DNA from: Ramazzottius varieornatus
Lineage: Eukaryota > Tardigrada > Eutardigrada > Parachela > Ramazzottiidae
DNA: 64,000 nucleotides
Assembly: GCA_001949185.1 (NCBI GenBank)
Contig: BDGG01000014.1
Location: 1,343,666 to 1,407,665 of the forward strand
Reading direction: 5' to 3'
Part shown: one piece after another, positions 1-13,632 of the stretch
Position numbering within the stretch: position 1 is the stretch's first letter
Layout: every line of letters begins with the position of its first letter
Program-made: the position numbers and the translations under genes
Notes under the pieces: generated by a model
Told to the model about the DNA's origin: nothing
What the model saw: the letters and a program-made list of their open reading frames with translations, nothing else
Databases searched by the model: none

Positions 1-1347
<1,347 letters not shown>

Positions 1348-2245
1348 CCTCCCTGCCAACCCTTCAATTCGTCAATTCATTCGTTCCAGTAAGCGCACTC
1401 TCCCCTTGCTTTTTCCACTGAACTCGGCCTTGCCTCGTTGAAACTGACCGAAATTTGCCTTTCAGATGAGCCATAGCCGCCCTGTGCTGCTTCCTCACAA
1501 TGATCAAGACTTCCACACATACATAGACCTTGTATCAAGAGCAGATTTATCGTCTTTATAATATCATTTTAAGAGTAGCAGATTTACCATATTTGCTGGC
1601 GCCATCGCTCTAGGCTGCTGACCAACCTTTTGGTCTAACAGATCGACCGCCTCAGACGCCACTGTGACACTACTCTTCTCTCACATTTTTACTCTTATCC
1701 TTATTTCAGTTTTTGTTCGACATTTCTCTTCAATGTCTTTTCCCTTTGAGCGATAGAGAAAGAACCGACCGTTAGCTTAGACAGATGCGATGGAAGATCA
1801 ACGAGTAAAGATCAACGACTTCACTTCCGCCGGAATTTATCGGTGTTCTCGAAAGATCACTTCACTTCCGCCGGAAGTTGCAGGAAGGTTCTTGCTGTAT
1901 CGTGGCCACGGACAAAAAACGGTTCGGCTAGCTTAGTTGTTGAATTAGGTCAGTTATACTTTATAGTGAAAAAAAGGTTTACAAAGGCTTCCGAGTTTCA
2001 CGCGAGCTAAAGCATGCAGGTAAAACCATAATCATTCATCAGCTAAAGGAGAATCGTCAATGCTAACGTTAAAAGGATAACTCTGACTAAAAGTATTGCG
2101 GCTGCTGACAGGGCGTAAGCATAGTCATAATGAGATATATGTTCTGTGTTGTAAGAAGCAGTAAGTGGACTAGGCAGACCGGAAATGGCAACGTAATCTT
2201 CGCTATAGCAAGCGTGCAAGGAAAGCAGAGAAAGACAACCTGTCC
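1348..2245. other. Convergent intergenic region, CaMKK to LAPTM
   Basis: This is the 3' flank of two convergent genes. I see no coding exon. The only clear structure is a 16-base direct repeat (TTCACTTCCGCCGGAA) at 1820-1835 and 1861-1876. The second copy continues into CCGGAAGT, an ETS-type motif. Confidence 0.5.
1820..1876. repeat. Two copies of a 16-base direct repeat with a GGAA core
   Basis: TTCACTTCCGCCGGAA occurs at 1820 and again at 1861. Each copy is a near-palindrome (TTCC-GCC-GGAA). The copies are 41 bases apart in otherwise unique sequence between two gene ends. It may be a paired ETS-type site or a remnant of local duplication. Confidence 0.5.
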
Positions 2246-3565
2246 TCAAGCAGTGGTGGTGTAGACTGGGGGCGCCGTCTTGTCCTCCTCGGGCACTTGC
2301 GAATAGGCCGGAGGCGGCGATTTCTGCACAACAAGGAAGAAAGTCTTGTATCAGACGGCTCACCAGTGTAGCCGACCATCGTCAGTGCTTACCTTGACGA
2401 CACTTCCGTCATCCTCGAACATGAAGAGAGTGGTGTAGTTGTTTGGTTGGGCGCCATCAGTCATGCTGAGGCTACTGTCGTCCAGGTAGATGACTTTGGG
2501 CTGGCACTCTTCACGAGCTCGGCGTATCTTCTCTTCGCGAATGTACCGGACACACATCCATACAATCTGGATGAAGTAGGCCTATCAAGAAAAAGTGAGG
2601 CTTTGTACAGGGGAACTTCTGGCGGGAATATATGTGGAGGGCGGTCCATACCTTGACAAAGACGATGGCCATGACACCGAGAGCCAAGAAGAGCGTCACC
2701 CATTCATTGTCCAACTGGGCAATCTCCTCGTGGAAGGGAAACTGCTCCTGCAAGCCAGTATGATGAAAAGACAGTACCATCGAGGATAGACAAGCCAAGT
2801 CAATGGACAACTTACGTCGCTGAGAGCGTACTGCTTGATGGCCGGTCCGTAACAGACCACCCCTGCCACCGTCAAGCACGACACCAGCAAGTCTCCCCAC
2901 TGATAGGCCAAAAAGGGCAGAATGTAGCCGGGTTTACCCTTGACAATACCCAACACCATCATGAGGGCTAACAGAGCCGTCAGCGAGGCGTAGATGAAGG
3001 CCATATTCAGGTCGCGTTGCGTCACATAGGACGACTTGTCAGCGTTCAAGCGCGAGCTGTAAATATAGCTGGACCAATACCACACCACCTTGTTGCCATC
3101 CTCTTGCTTGGACTCGGCAGCCGTGGCCACCTCCTTGTCCACCACCAAGGGCTTGCTCAAGTCCATATCTGAGGCGATGGAGCCAGCCGTGTTCTTGGCT
3201 TGGGCCTGCGACGGCAGAGCGATGGGCTCGTCGCTCTCACTAGCAGACATGCCTTGGGGGTTGCTTCGACGGATGTAGATGGTCAACGAGTTGACGTTCT
3301 GGTTGATCTCGTCCAGGTTGACGCTGACATAGGCGATCATGAACAATGCCAGCATGTGCACCGTCTACAAGACAAGACAAGACGATCGATAAAGCATAAT
3401 CATTATACTCATCATGACGTCAACGAGGAGCTACCAATCAATCAGCCAATCGACCGTACTGACCAAGTGCCAGGTCCCCAAGGCCAATGCGCCACTGCGA
3501 ACGTGGAAACATCCGAAGCAACGATACATCTTCTGGCTGTTCTTCCGAGCCATCCCATGACGCAT
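2246..3565 (-). CDS. LAPTM4/5-like lysosomal transmembrane protein
   Basis: LAPTM proteins are four-pass proteins of late endosomes and lysosomes that bind NEDD4-type ubiquitin ligases. The start at 3563-3565 follows a 5'-UTR splice acceptor. The N-terminus has the LAPTM cysteine motif CFGCFHVRSG followed by LGTWH. Then come a first hydrophobic segment, a long Ser/Ala-rich luminal loop, a helix leading to GYILPFLAYQWGDLLVSC (family pattern WLIPFF..R..D..LSC), another helix, and AYFIQIVWMCVRYI. The last exon (2246-2323) ends with two PPxY motifs, PPAY and PPVY, as expected for WW-domain binding. Exon borders visible include 2246-2323, 2393-2581 and 2652 onward; all joins keep frame. It lies head to head with RPS12. 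The first luminal loop looks longer than in vertebrate LAPTM4A; otherwise the fit is good. Confidence 0.85.
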
Positions 3566-4471
3566 GGTGACCTAAAGGCAAGACCAAGGCCTTCGTTAAC
3601 CACGGCAGTCAAACAGAAGGAGGTGGATACACGATAAGAAAACGCTGGAATCCACGCAACGATAAACACGTTGTAATTGCGCTGTGACCTCTGTCCCATC
3701 CCACTTGGCGCTGACAAGAATACTCCCATATTCAAGGATCCAACCTCCCTTCACTTACCGTCAGTTGTACTTCCAATATCACAACGAATAAAGTAGATCA
3801 AATACGTCGAACTAGACTCCGGGAAGATGTTCAAAGGTGGACGAAAGTACAGAAACTGATTAAATTTTCTGTTTGGAATTGGAAAACTGGGATGGTGGCA
3901 TAAGTTTCAGTAAGTAATACTTGTGCACTCCACGCTTGGTACTTTAATCGATTGTGCTTCCGGCTGGCGTCATGATAAGGTAAGGCAGTGGCAAACTGCT
4001 TGCTATGGTATTCAGAGCAGGCGTATGACGTAAGTTAGGGCTTTATTCCAAGTGGCTCCACCTGCGAAAGTTAGTGCAAGTTCATGATAGATTGCGTAGT
4101 TGTACTTTTCATTCTGTACGTACGTGTCAGCAATGAATTGCAGCGTGATAAAGAGAGACAGGCCGGAGAACCCGAGTGACTCTTGGATTGAGTCGGTTCT
4201 TGCCAAAGCCAGAAAACGCTCCTTCATTCGCCGGAAAGAGTTGATCAGACTTTCTCCTTTTCCCCTTCCTTCGTTGGAAACCTCTCCATTTATGTGAGCC
4301 AGGAGGACTCTTCGACGAGAGCAGGCTTTTGATATTTCGGTGTCATTGTAAGTCGAGCTTGAGCGATTCTTGGCGTGATCATTCCTTTGCTGCTGCTGCT
4401 GCTGTAGATGTGCTAGACCATTCTTGCTTCTTTTCTTACCCTATACAGGAGGACTTCCTTGAATATTCACC
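3566..4471. promoter_or_regulatory. Divergent promoter region between LAPTM and RPS12
   Basis: About 900 bases separate the two divergent start codons. The LAPTM side contains a 5'-UTR intron ending just before its ATG. The RPS12 side has a pyrimidine run near 4249-4270 that could hold a TOP-type transcription start, and a (TGC)5 tract at about 4388-4404 in the presumed 5' UTR. A GCTTCCGG ETS-like motif lies near 3957. No other gene is visible. Confidence 0.45.
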
Positions 4472-5377
4472 ATGTCTGATACGGAAAGGTATGCAGTAGA
4501 CCTGTTCTTGTTGTGGAAGCAGGGTAGCCCTGTGGCAAAAGGTTGGGTATGCTTGCAGAGATGACACCATGGAGAACGACGCCGCAGAAGAAGGAGCAGT
4601 CGCGGCGACTGGCAGTGCCGTCCCATCAGCTGGAGGAAAGATGGATACCACCACAGCACTCCAAGAAGTACTGAAGGGAGCTTTAATTTATGATGGCCTT
4701 GCTCGTGGCATCCACGAATGCGCCAAAGCTCTGGACAAGTAAGTGAAAGCTCCAGCTGGAGAATCTAGACTAGTTGGGAAATTTGGTGGTTGGTGGGCCA
4801 TGGGGTGGTGAAGAAGCGCTGATTGCTACTACGTTTTGAACTTTGTCTGCGCAGGGTGGCTTACCATAACTGTCTTTTGATTTCTTGCGTAGTTTGAATG
4901 ATGTAGGAGTACTTGATTGAATATCGAGTGTTGATTTATCTGTTTGCAGGCGTCAAGCCATGCTCTGCGTCTTGGCCAAAAATTGCGATGAACCGATGTA
5001 TGTTAAGCTGGTGGAAGCCCTTTGTAAAGAACACTCCATCAATTTAATCAGAGTAAGTACTCCATAAACCATCTCTGGAGCTGGTGGAGGTATAGCAAAT
5101 GTGGTTTGCGTGTTTGCAGGTGGACGATAACAAGAAGCTGGGTGAATGGGTCGGTCTTTGCAAGATTGACAAGGAAGGCAAGCCCAGGAAAGTTGTGCGG
5201 TGCAGTTGCGTCGTCGTTAAGGTAAGACTTGAACTTGATTTCTCGCGAACAGTAAGACAACACGGGAATGCTGTCGTGTTGTAGGATTACGGCAAGGAGA
5301 CAACAGCGCATGAGACGCTGAAACAATATTTCAAGACTCAGAAAGGCGGTGGTAGCACAAATGATGATGAAGATTAG
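4472..5377 (+). CDS. RPS12: 40S ribosomal protein S12 (eS12)
   Basis: This is a component of the small ribosomal subunit. Five exons (4472-4488, 4559-4738, 4950-5052, 5120-5221, 5285-5377) join to a protein of about 160 residues ending in an acidic tail (NDDED). Diagnostic segments are [62 protein letters not shown] and [15 protein letters not shown], which follow eS12 throughout. The first exon codes for only five full codons (MSDTE), and the start is fixed by the acidic N-terminal region typical of animal S12. The N-terminal extension (about 35 residues, Ala/Glu rich) is longer than in human S12. Two AATAAA signals follow at 5453 and 5479. Confidence 0.96.
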
Positions 5378-5923
5378 TAAACAGCTCTTTGGCTGCCTTC
5401 TCTTTTTCATTCTTATCGAAAATGTGCTTCGACTTCTATTTGGCCAGGAAGTAATAAAAGACGCGACTACGGTTTCCTAATAAAGTTCATTTAGAAGTCA
5501 CTGTTTTGTCATTCCTTCCGCGCTCTGACTAACTCTCTCCGTCTTTAAGAGCATCGTTACGGTCTACAGGTGAGGAGGACATGATAAGAAAAGTCAGGGA
5601 AGAAAAGAAAACGGTGATAGTTTCAAAAGCAAGGGCTTTCTCTGAGAAAAAGTAGGTGAGGTACACGCCTACAAACTAATCCGAGGAACGATTGATACTT
5701 TTTTATTTAAAGAGCATTCCGCAATGGATATTGCAAAACTGCACTGACTTCGACCAGTAAAAATCTCGGAAACTAGAAGAGCAAAAGCTCGGTTGAAATG
5801 TTGAAAAGAGATGGAAGTGTGACGCCGGCAAGAAGAAAAGGAACGAATTGATATGGAAATACTGTAAAACCAGGAAGAGAACATGGTAACAGCAACAAGT
5901 GGAAAGCTTTCTGCCAAAAGCAA
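5378..5923. other. Convergent 3' flanks of RPS12 and ELOVL
   Basis: These 546 bases hold the two 3' UTRs. Apart from the RPS12 polyadenylation signals I see no gene. Confidence 0.5.
5453..5484 (+). terminator. RPS12 polyadenylation signals
   Basis: Two AATAAA hexamers lie 76 and 102 bases after the RPS12 stop codon (5453-5458 and 5479-5484). This is the usual arrangement for a short ribosomal-protein 3' UTR. Confidence 0.6.
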
Positions 5924-7438
5924 TCAGAGGTTCTTGTCGTGAATGGAATCTTTGGTGGCTGGTGGAGGATTGTGCCGTTGGTGGCGGCGTTTGATGTAGG
6001 CTTGGACGTAGAAGTTGGCGAAGAGAACAAAGAGGGAAGACAAAAAGCCCATCTGCAGCCAGGCCAGCCAGGCAGGATAGTCGCAGCCGCGAATCAAACT
6101 GACCGTCGTGCAGGTTAGAACACAAGCAAACTGTGCCTGTCAATAGCACAATAATATAATAGTAACTTACATGTACCCTCTACTTGAAAGACAGTCTCTT
6201 ATCAACATGTTGCTTACCAGTTGACCCATGGTCAAATACTTTTTCCACCACAGGTAGGGATGTAGAGCGGGGAACATGGAGAGGAAGTAGTAGGCGTACA
6301 TGAAGACATGTATTAAGCAGTTGAGCATGGCTCCAAGAACCGCTGAAACCACCGGATTATCAAGTTTGGGAGGAATTTCCAGCGAGGTTTTGCGACCATC
6401 ATTATCGTACCTTGACAGCAGGGAGCTTCCATCATGACAAAGTACCACTGTGAAAGAAGAAAGATTTTCAATTGCATTAGCCGCCGTTTCATTCCTCGTA
6501 AATTACAGAAGCGGCCTTCACGCCACGCGGTAAGGTCTCACACACCAAGGGGAACATGACGGCATGATGGTAAACATGCAGGAAGGTGATCTGCTTGTAC
6601 TTCTTCTTCAAAATCATGAAAACGGTGTCGAGGAACTCCACCGCTTTGGAAACATAGTAAATGTACAATGCGTACACAATCTGTAAAGAGGCATTGGTAA
6701 GGTAGGATTTAAATTATGGTACTGGCGCTCTCCAGCACACAACTTAACCTAAGGTCGATTGTAGCAAAAAGGGGCCGCACAACCAAAAAGCCAGTCACCA
6801 AAGTGATGACACGAGCAAGGTTAATTTGTTGCTTGATGTTAGCTTACGCGCAAGTCGGCCGGTGCATAGGATACCGTGTAGGGGATGCAGAAAAAGTTAT
6901 AGCCCGACCTTTGAGTGTGGATGAAGAGCTGTGGCAAACAAGGAGGCAAAGGTCAGTCATGGTGCCAGGTTCAAAGAGCAAAGTGGCCGGCATAGGCTGC
7001 AACGGGCAATTGACTAGGTAAGTACCTCCAGAAACATCCAGAGGGACAGCAAGACCAGACAAAAATTGTAGACTCCCTTGAATGCTTTCAGCTCGATAGG
7101 TTTGCGGTGCTTCATGAAGCGCGGTCCGAAGGCCAGGAAGGCAAAGTAGGCCATGGTCAGCACCAGCATCGTGTCCGTTCGACCCAGCAATGGCAAGTCG
7201 CGCGAACGAACGTCTACAACAAACAACCTCTCGCTCGACCAATAGCAGATAGTGCACAACCCCCCTGGACAATCTCACCGGCAGACTGGTATGTCCGCGC
7301 ATTGAAATCGTTATATTTCTGAAGCAACGACGCAGTGTGCGACTTCATCTGCTGCAAGGAGGCCGACTCGCTGCCATAGTTTGCCGAAGGAACCGGCAAG
7401 TCTCCTACTTCACTATCGACCGACAAACTTTCCGCCAT
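5924..7438 (-). CDS. Very-long-chain fatty acid elongase (ELOVL family)
   Basis: ELOVL enzymes condense malonyl-CoA with acyl-CoA in the ER membrane. The start at 7436-7438 gives a Ser-rich N-terminus. Later exons show [22 protein letters not shown] (family GPxxMxxRKP), the conserved Lys/Glu motif of [16 protein letters not shown], the histidine box [13 protein letters not shown], and [15 protein letters not shown] followed by helices and a basic C-terminus (KRRHQRHN, ending KDKNL-like). At least seven exons join in frame; each gap has GT-AG borders. The segment after the histidine box ([15 protein letters not shown]) is diverged from the usual W-rich stretch, so I cannot assign an ELOVL subclass. 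A perfect CRE (TGACGTCA) lies 123 bases upstream of the start codon. Confidence 0.9.
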
Positions 7439-7560
7439 TCTCCGGCTCTCTGTCTCCGTCTAGCCAACAGAGCACTGTTGCTGAATGCACAGCGTCCAAT
7501 CTGCAAAAACACAAGGACCAGCTAAGAATGACCAACTAAGCGAGCATGGTCATGCTGCCA

Positions 7561-7568
7561 TGACGTCA
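7561..7568. promoter_or_regulatory. CRE-type palindrome upstream of ELOVL
   Basis: A perfect TGACGTCA lies 123 bases upstream of the elongase start codon. The motif is the classic binding site of CREB/ATF bZIP factors; its use here is inferred from position only. Confidence 0.4.
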
Positions 7569-10500
7569 TGCGGCTACTGATCCAGCATCAAGAGTTCAGT
7601 ACCAAGATCATCGCATCTCAAACGAAGACGTTACTGGCCGGAAGAAAACTTACCTTCGTCAAAAGGGTATCCGAAATGATGCAGCACGGGACGTCGTGGA
7701 GAGGTAACTGAGCTAGGAAATAATTAGGCCGACATCAGAACGCTGATTTAGGGCCCAGACGATAAGCATCTCCAGAGGCGACGCTGCGGCGCTAGTCATT
7801 GCTGCTCAGCCATGGACTTCGCTCGGTGGTCCAAAGTCCAGAGTGTCCGTCAAACCGTACAGACTGCCGTCTTTTTTCCGAATATCCAGCAGGAACATGT
7901 GCAGTACACTGAGTAGACCATTCGTTCAACTTCAGTCGAGAATCAAGATAAGACTGATTTCAACGTTTCAACTAGGTTTCCAGTGATCGAAAATTAAAAA
8001 AAAGGACCAGAGTGCAATCCGGTCATGACTTTGCGCCTCGGAGATGGCGGCCCGTGTGGTCACAAAAGATGTGTTCAATTGATTGAAGGTGCATAAGAGA
8101 TTTGATTGGCCAAGCTTCAAGTAGGTACAGATAGACAACGATAGACAGATGATTTTGCGAGAGCTCCGCCCAAAAGACTGTCCTTCCAGCGGAGCTTAAA
8201 ATGAATCATAGACCGTTTGAGTCATCACAGAAAGCTGCTCTAGCAATCTGAGCCCTTAAAATTGGGAAAACTATGGCAGGCGTGAGTCTATGGCGGAAAG
8301 ACCAAAGGATGGGACTGCAGGTTCATTCACTTGTGGTGTGACTCAACTGGGTTGAGTTCGTACGTGATTGATGTACGTTGAATGCTGTTCGTGCTGTCTG
8401 ATATTCGGCGTCAATATTCACTGTTATGCGCTTTAGGTTTGAGTGGAGTTGTTGGGGCTTGGGTTTCATGATAACCAGTATGTGTTGTTGGATTTCATTT
8501 AGGTTTGAGCTTTAGTTTTCGGGTAAGTAGTTTGGGAATATGGGTTTTTTTGGTCCGAAGGGATACAGTGTACGACGAAATTGACCGTCAAAGATGAGCG
8601 TAACACTCCCGCTGGAGCTTACTTACCCCTCAGCCAATGAGATTTAGATTTTGCTGTATGCGCAAATTTCATTGGCTTTAGCCATCTAGTTCCATCCGAC
8701 ACCCCTTTTTAACGGTTTATTTTGTCGTACACCGTATCAGTGAGATGTCTGGGAGAAGATTGTTGGGTGTGGGTACGGTTACAGGTGGAGTGCAACCCGA
8801 AGGTTCTTGTCCTGTTTCCTGATGATTCAGGAGGTAGAGAGGACTGGTTGCGTAGGTTGAATATAGCGGTGAAGTTTTCCGGTCAGCAGTCAATTGGTTC
8901 GGACCATTTCGATTCATTGTGGATCAGTGGTAGCAGACAGGGAAAAATGATTTGTGGAGCGGTTCCGTTGGAGTGTGATGGATTGTGCCAGTTAAAGGGC
9001 GAAGACAGAAGGGGAACTCAGCCCTTAAAGAGTGGAGACAGCGAGGCGGTTGAGTCTTCAAAGGGTCAAGAAAGCGATAGGGCGATTTTTGAAGAAGATG
9101 GAGAAGCTATCGATTCTGCGATGACAGATGGCGCTGTACTCCCTGTAAGGAACGGTGACACTCCGTGGGCCGAGGTATGTACTGGTAAGAATGAAGGCGT
9201 CGTGGAGAGTTTTAAGATTGGGGATAGAAGGAAATAAAAAAAGGATAAGGTATCCGATTCTCTTGAGCAGGACTATAGGACGCGAGTCTTTGTTGGATGG
9301 GATTATTGTAATTTCTGTTTCGAACTGTGTAGGCGTGGTCATTCGCGTGTCGACGGATGTGGAAACGACGCCGAATTGAAAGGGACTGTGTTAAGATGGT
9401 CGGAAGTTCCGGAGATGTGATGAGTACGACTGCAAGTATGTATTTTTCCGATCATTTTGAATCCCGGACCGGCGCCGCCAGAGCTGAATCTTGGGTATAT
9501 CGAGCTTTAAGCTGCCTGGATGATTTTGCTGTTCGTTAGCACGGTGATATGTTAATTCCTGCCGATGCCTCAAGTGGAAGGCAAGTCTGTTCATAACGCT
9601 TCGTCAGTAGAGCGCAGCGTTGTTAGCTTAAGTAGACCTTGTTGTTCATTGTTGGTCGTATACGGTGTACGAACGACAGGCTTTGCAGACCCGGTGTAAA
9701 ATGGAGGGAAGAACCGTGCTTTCTGACCGTAATATTTTTAGAAAATGCCCGGATTGTGGAACGATAAAGAATCGATGTTTGCTGATCTACATGGGTTTCA
9801 ATTCGTTCGCGGTCCAGTAATTTTCCAAATATCATATGCTTTGAAAACATGGGTTATCCGTGCTTTCGAGACCGGGCGTGCGTTTTTGTCGTTCGTATCG
9901 TTGTACGGTCGACAGGAATGGCATGTCGAACCACGTGTTCCAATGTCAAAGCATGGTTGAATTTCTTTTTCAAGGGTTAGGATCATCTGATGGAACGCCG
10001 AGAACTTCTCCCTACGAAGTCAGAAAATAACTTACAAGTCAGTGTTGAACCCTCATCGTGATAGAATCAGTTTCAAAGACGAAACTCGCTTGGACTTTCC
10101 TCCGACAAAAGAACGGTGTTGCCGAACACCAGCAGGCGCAGCCTAAATGAGAGACAAACGGCGGGTTTCCAAGGTTAAATTATGAGTTTTGGAGCCTTTG
10201 GACAGCGTCAACTGTCAGCACATACTATGCCTGTTTCGTGCTCTAGACGATACTGTGAACGTGTTACGTGCAGCAATCCTCGAACACAGCTGTCAGAATT
10301 TGTTGATTCAATTTCACCTCGAAACCACGCAAAACAGTGCTCAGGTGTCACGCTCTTGCAACCAGCGATAAAGAATAGATATTGCATTCCCGCGAATCAA
10401 TAATTAGAAAGCTTAGAAAATCAATAGTTAATCGTTCTACAGGTTAAGCGATGTAGAGTAGGAGCTTGACCGGCAATGACTCGCGAAAACGCACGCAAAT

Positions 10501-11089
10501 TTTCTCTGATTTGTATGTCACCACGTAATGGGTACCGTTTCGGAATGATCGTATTCCTTCTCCAACTGCTTTTGAAATCACTCTAGTCATGTATGTCATG
10601 CGATGTGTCATGTCATATGTTATCAAGTCACACAACATAACGTATCTGTACGATGACGTCCGATCATGCGGTTCATGTGTCACCGTTTACACTGAAGAGC
10701 TGGGGTGAGCGACATTCAATTATCAGTCGGAAGTTACGGCTGTCCTGTAGTCGCGCTGGGGCTACCGTTGACGCAGGTCAAGCAACCAGCGGAAAATGTC
10801 TACCGCTAAGAAGGTGGAACTGACTAGGTATTGAACTTGCGCACTCATGTACCACAGAGTAACACTTCGCACACAATGTCACAACACGTCAATAAAATAA
10901 CGCGTCGACTTCGTCAGTTTGTGCAATACGAAAATTTATTCACCGCGGTTACCTAACGGCGAAAAACTTCATCCAAACCAGAGTAGATACCTCTAAATCT
11001 AGGTCTTTCTCACTGTGTTAAAATTTCTTTTATATGAATGCTTCGGTGGTCTCACTCAGTCCCTACTGATCTCTCAACTTTTCTCTTTG

Positions 11090-11180
11090 GTAATGCGAGC
11101 GCTTGCACCACGGTTCGAATCTGCAAAGCATGCCGTACCAGACAAGATTGTGGCAGCCACTGAGCCATACAGTTCCCCTC
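11090..11180 (-). repeat. Possible tRNA-derived (SINE-like) fragment
   Basis: On the - strand a TGGCTCAGTGG block matches the tRNA A-box/D-arm pattern, and about 45 bases later comes GATTCGAACC, which resembles a T-arm B-box. No full cloverleaf can be drawn, so this is more likely a degenerate tRNA-derived repeat than a working tRNA gene. Confidence 0.25.
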
Positions 11181-11849
11181 CCTCATAAATATATACCTAT
11201 CTGTACTCGGACCTCTCGAAATGTCTGATAAGGTACGATTCAGACTCTCCGAGTCTCCGGAGGATTTACCCAGCCTAATATCGAAAATCATGCAGTTGTC
11301 GCCTACGACCTGCCAAGGAAAGCTGGAACTGGGAGATTGATCATGGGTGCGGAGATTTTTATCTTTACCAGTCAGGAAATCCAGTTCTCGAACAACATTC
11401 AAAGCGGCTTTCAGGATTGAAATCATGTTGATCGATTGATTGCCGGTTGCAAGTTGGGCTGTACTTGATCATGGAGAGCCATTCTGTGACTTCCGTATTT
11501 CGCTGGGTAAATCACCCGTCCATCGCTGGTTACAGACTGACTGTAATGCTTCATGAACTTCACGTAGTACGTCATCATACCCGAACAGTTGAGCCCTGGT
11601 CCAAGAATTTCCTACCAACCCCCTAAGGGATGTTTCGCATGTATAATGACGTACTTCACGAGTTCTCGAAGCATTAAAGTATTCTGTGTAAGTTATTTTG
11701 AGAACCTCTTAGAAGTGAGAATTCCAATTTCCAAGCTGTCCACTGTGTCCAGTCCAGCTGCTGCATTTAGAACGTTTCCATGCTTCTTCGTTTTCTTGTT
11801 CCTTTCCCCTCTGGCTCCGGACGACGCAGGAGCGCGTTGTGTCGAGAGA

Positions 11850-13632
11850 ATGACGGCGGGCTTATTGCACATCGATAGTCGACTGGTCAGCCAGTCTGCC
11901 AGTGCCACCTTTTCTATTGTGACCAAGTGCCTCGAGCATCGTCCTTCCCTCGACCGTCTGTATGTTCTACTCCGACATCCCCAAAACAATACCAGCAAAG
12001 ATGTCGCCGTTTCTGCATCATCGTCTTTCTTCGAGCAGCTGACGACACTGTATAACCAAGCATTCCGTATTAGTTCAACTCTCGATCTACGCGTCCTTCT
12101 GGCCAATGTTAACCACACTTCCATCAGTGACCAGTGGCTCTCTTCGTTGGACCTTCAAGTCGTCTTACAAGACACTCCGCACTCTTTACCAGCAGTTCTG
12201 CAGTCGTTACCTGCTGTCAATCTACATTTTGCCTCTCCCCATACGCTAGAAACCACGCATGGAGCCAAGTGGACAGTGTATAAGAAGGTGGTCATTGGCG
12301 GGACATTTGACCATCTTCATGCCGGCCACAAGCTGCTCCTTAGTAACGCCATTCTCCGGTGCTCCCAGTGCCTGACTATTGGAGTAACACGACAAGAGAT
12401 GCTGGAGAAGAAGCGTTTAGCAGACCTCATCCAGCCCCTTGCTGTCCGCCAAGAGAGATTGCGAGGATTTTGTCAAGAGGTGAACCCCTTCATTGACTAT
12501 AACATTGTCCCCATCTCCGATCCATTCGGCCCGTCCACCGTCGATGCTGATTTAGTTGCTATTGTCGCCAGCGAAGAAACGCTGGATGGAGCTCGCGCTG
12601 TCAACGTTGAACGAGCCAGAAAGGTGAGTGGGAGAGCGATGCTCTATTCAACTTCCGGTGCGGTTGTCTATATGATTATTATATAATTATTATATAATTA
12701 TTATTATATAATGCATAGTTTGCCCTTTAGGGTTTGAAAGAGCTGGCCGTCCACACCTTTCCTCTCAACGACGTTGAAGGTAGTACAGCAGATTTACGGA
12801 CCATCAGCTCCAGCTATGCACGGCAGCAGATGCTGGGGAGACTTCTGAAGGCACCCAACGACAAAGTCCTTCCACGTCGGCCGTACTTGATCGGCATCAC
12901 AGGCGGAAGTGGCAGCGGGAAAACCTCCATCAGCAAGTACCTGGCCACCAAGCCCGACGTCATGGTCATCGACTGCGACAAGGTAGCCCACGAAGCTTAC
13001 AAGAAGGGCACCGCGTTATATCACCGCTTAGTCCAAGAATACGGCCAAAGCGTTCTCCATGCGGAAACGGGAGAGATTGCGCGCAGGGAAATCGGCCGCA
13101 TTGTCTTTGGCAATGAGGTTTGCCTTTCCGCAAAGTTTATATTCGAAATTTATTCCCAATTGATGAATGCTCAGCTCTTGCAGCTGTTTTGTAGGAGGCG
13201 CGGAAGAAACTGAACTCGCTGATTTGGCCGGCAGTGCGGGATTACTGCCTGGCCAATGTCAAGGAGTCTAACCCGAAAGTAGCCTTCTTGGATGCAGCTC
13301 TCTTGCTGGAGGCCGGCTGGGCTGACGCCTTGCACGAAATCTGGGTGACATTCGTCCCCGAAGAAGAGGTATCTAGTCTTTCTGCGCTGTAACTAATCAC
13401 TTGCACAGGAGCTTTGTGAATGATCTTGTTTGCTGTCTGTCTGCAGGCTGTCAAGCGCATCACGGAAAGGGACAGCGTGACCAAGGAAGAAGCTCTTCGA
13501 CGGCTGCACACTCAACTGTCCAACCGACAGCGCATTGACCAAGCTCACGTCATCTTCTCCACTCTGTGGGATTATTCAGTCACCCACGCGCAAGTAGATC
13601 GAGCCTGGCAAGAACTCACTCAGCGTCTGTAA
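11850..13632 (+). CDS. COASY: Bifunctional coenzyme A synthase (PPAT + dephospho-CoA kinase)
   Basis: It catalyses the last two steps of CoA synthesis: 4'-phosphopantetheine adenylylation, then phosphorylation of dephospho-CoA. Exons are 11850-12623, 12731-13117, 13195-13368 and 13447-13632. The first exon carries an N-terminal domain (MTAGLLHID...) like that of animal COASY and then the nucleotidyltransferase domain, with GGTFDHLHAGHK containing the catalytic HxGH. After SYARQQMLG comes the kinase P-loop GITGGSGSGKTS, then IDCDKVAHEAY, LLLEAGW and TLWDYS..HAQV..AW at the C-terminus. The start at 11850 is chosen because the protein from there matches the animal N-terminus; the frame stays open upstream to 11589, so a longer form is possible. 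An AT-only repeat (12672-12713) lies in intron 1. Confidence 0.93.

Larger units (their letters stand above)
7439..11849. other. 4.4 kb gene-poor region upstream of ELOVL and COASY
   Basis: I find no recognisable protein gene. There is an open frame on the + strand from about 8722 to 9237 (171 codons, no recognised domain, no good ATG) that is within chance expectation. A pair of inverted CCAAT boxes (AGCCAATGA.ATTT in both orientations) lies at about 8633-8686, and a tRNA-like fragment at about 11090-11180. The COASY 5' UTR or first exon probably occupies the last few hundred bases. Confidence 0.4.

Noticed and set aside
8722-9237. 171-codon open frame on the + strand
   Set aside because: No recognised domain, no suitable ATG at its start, and one or two frames of this length are expected by chance in 64 kb.
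11052-11426. 124-codon open frame on the - strand
   Set aside because: It runs through the tRNA-like fragment and has no recognisable protein features.
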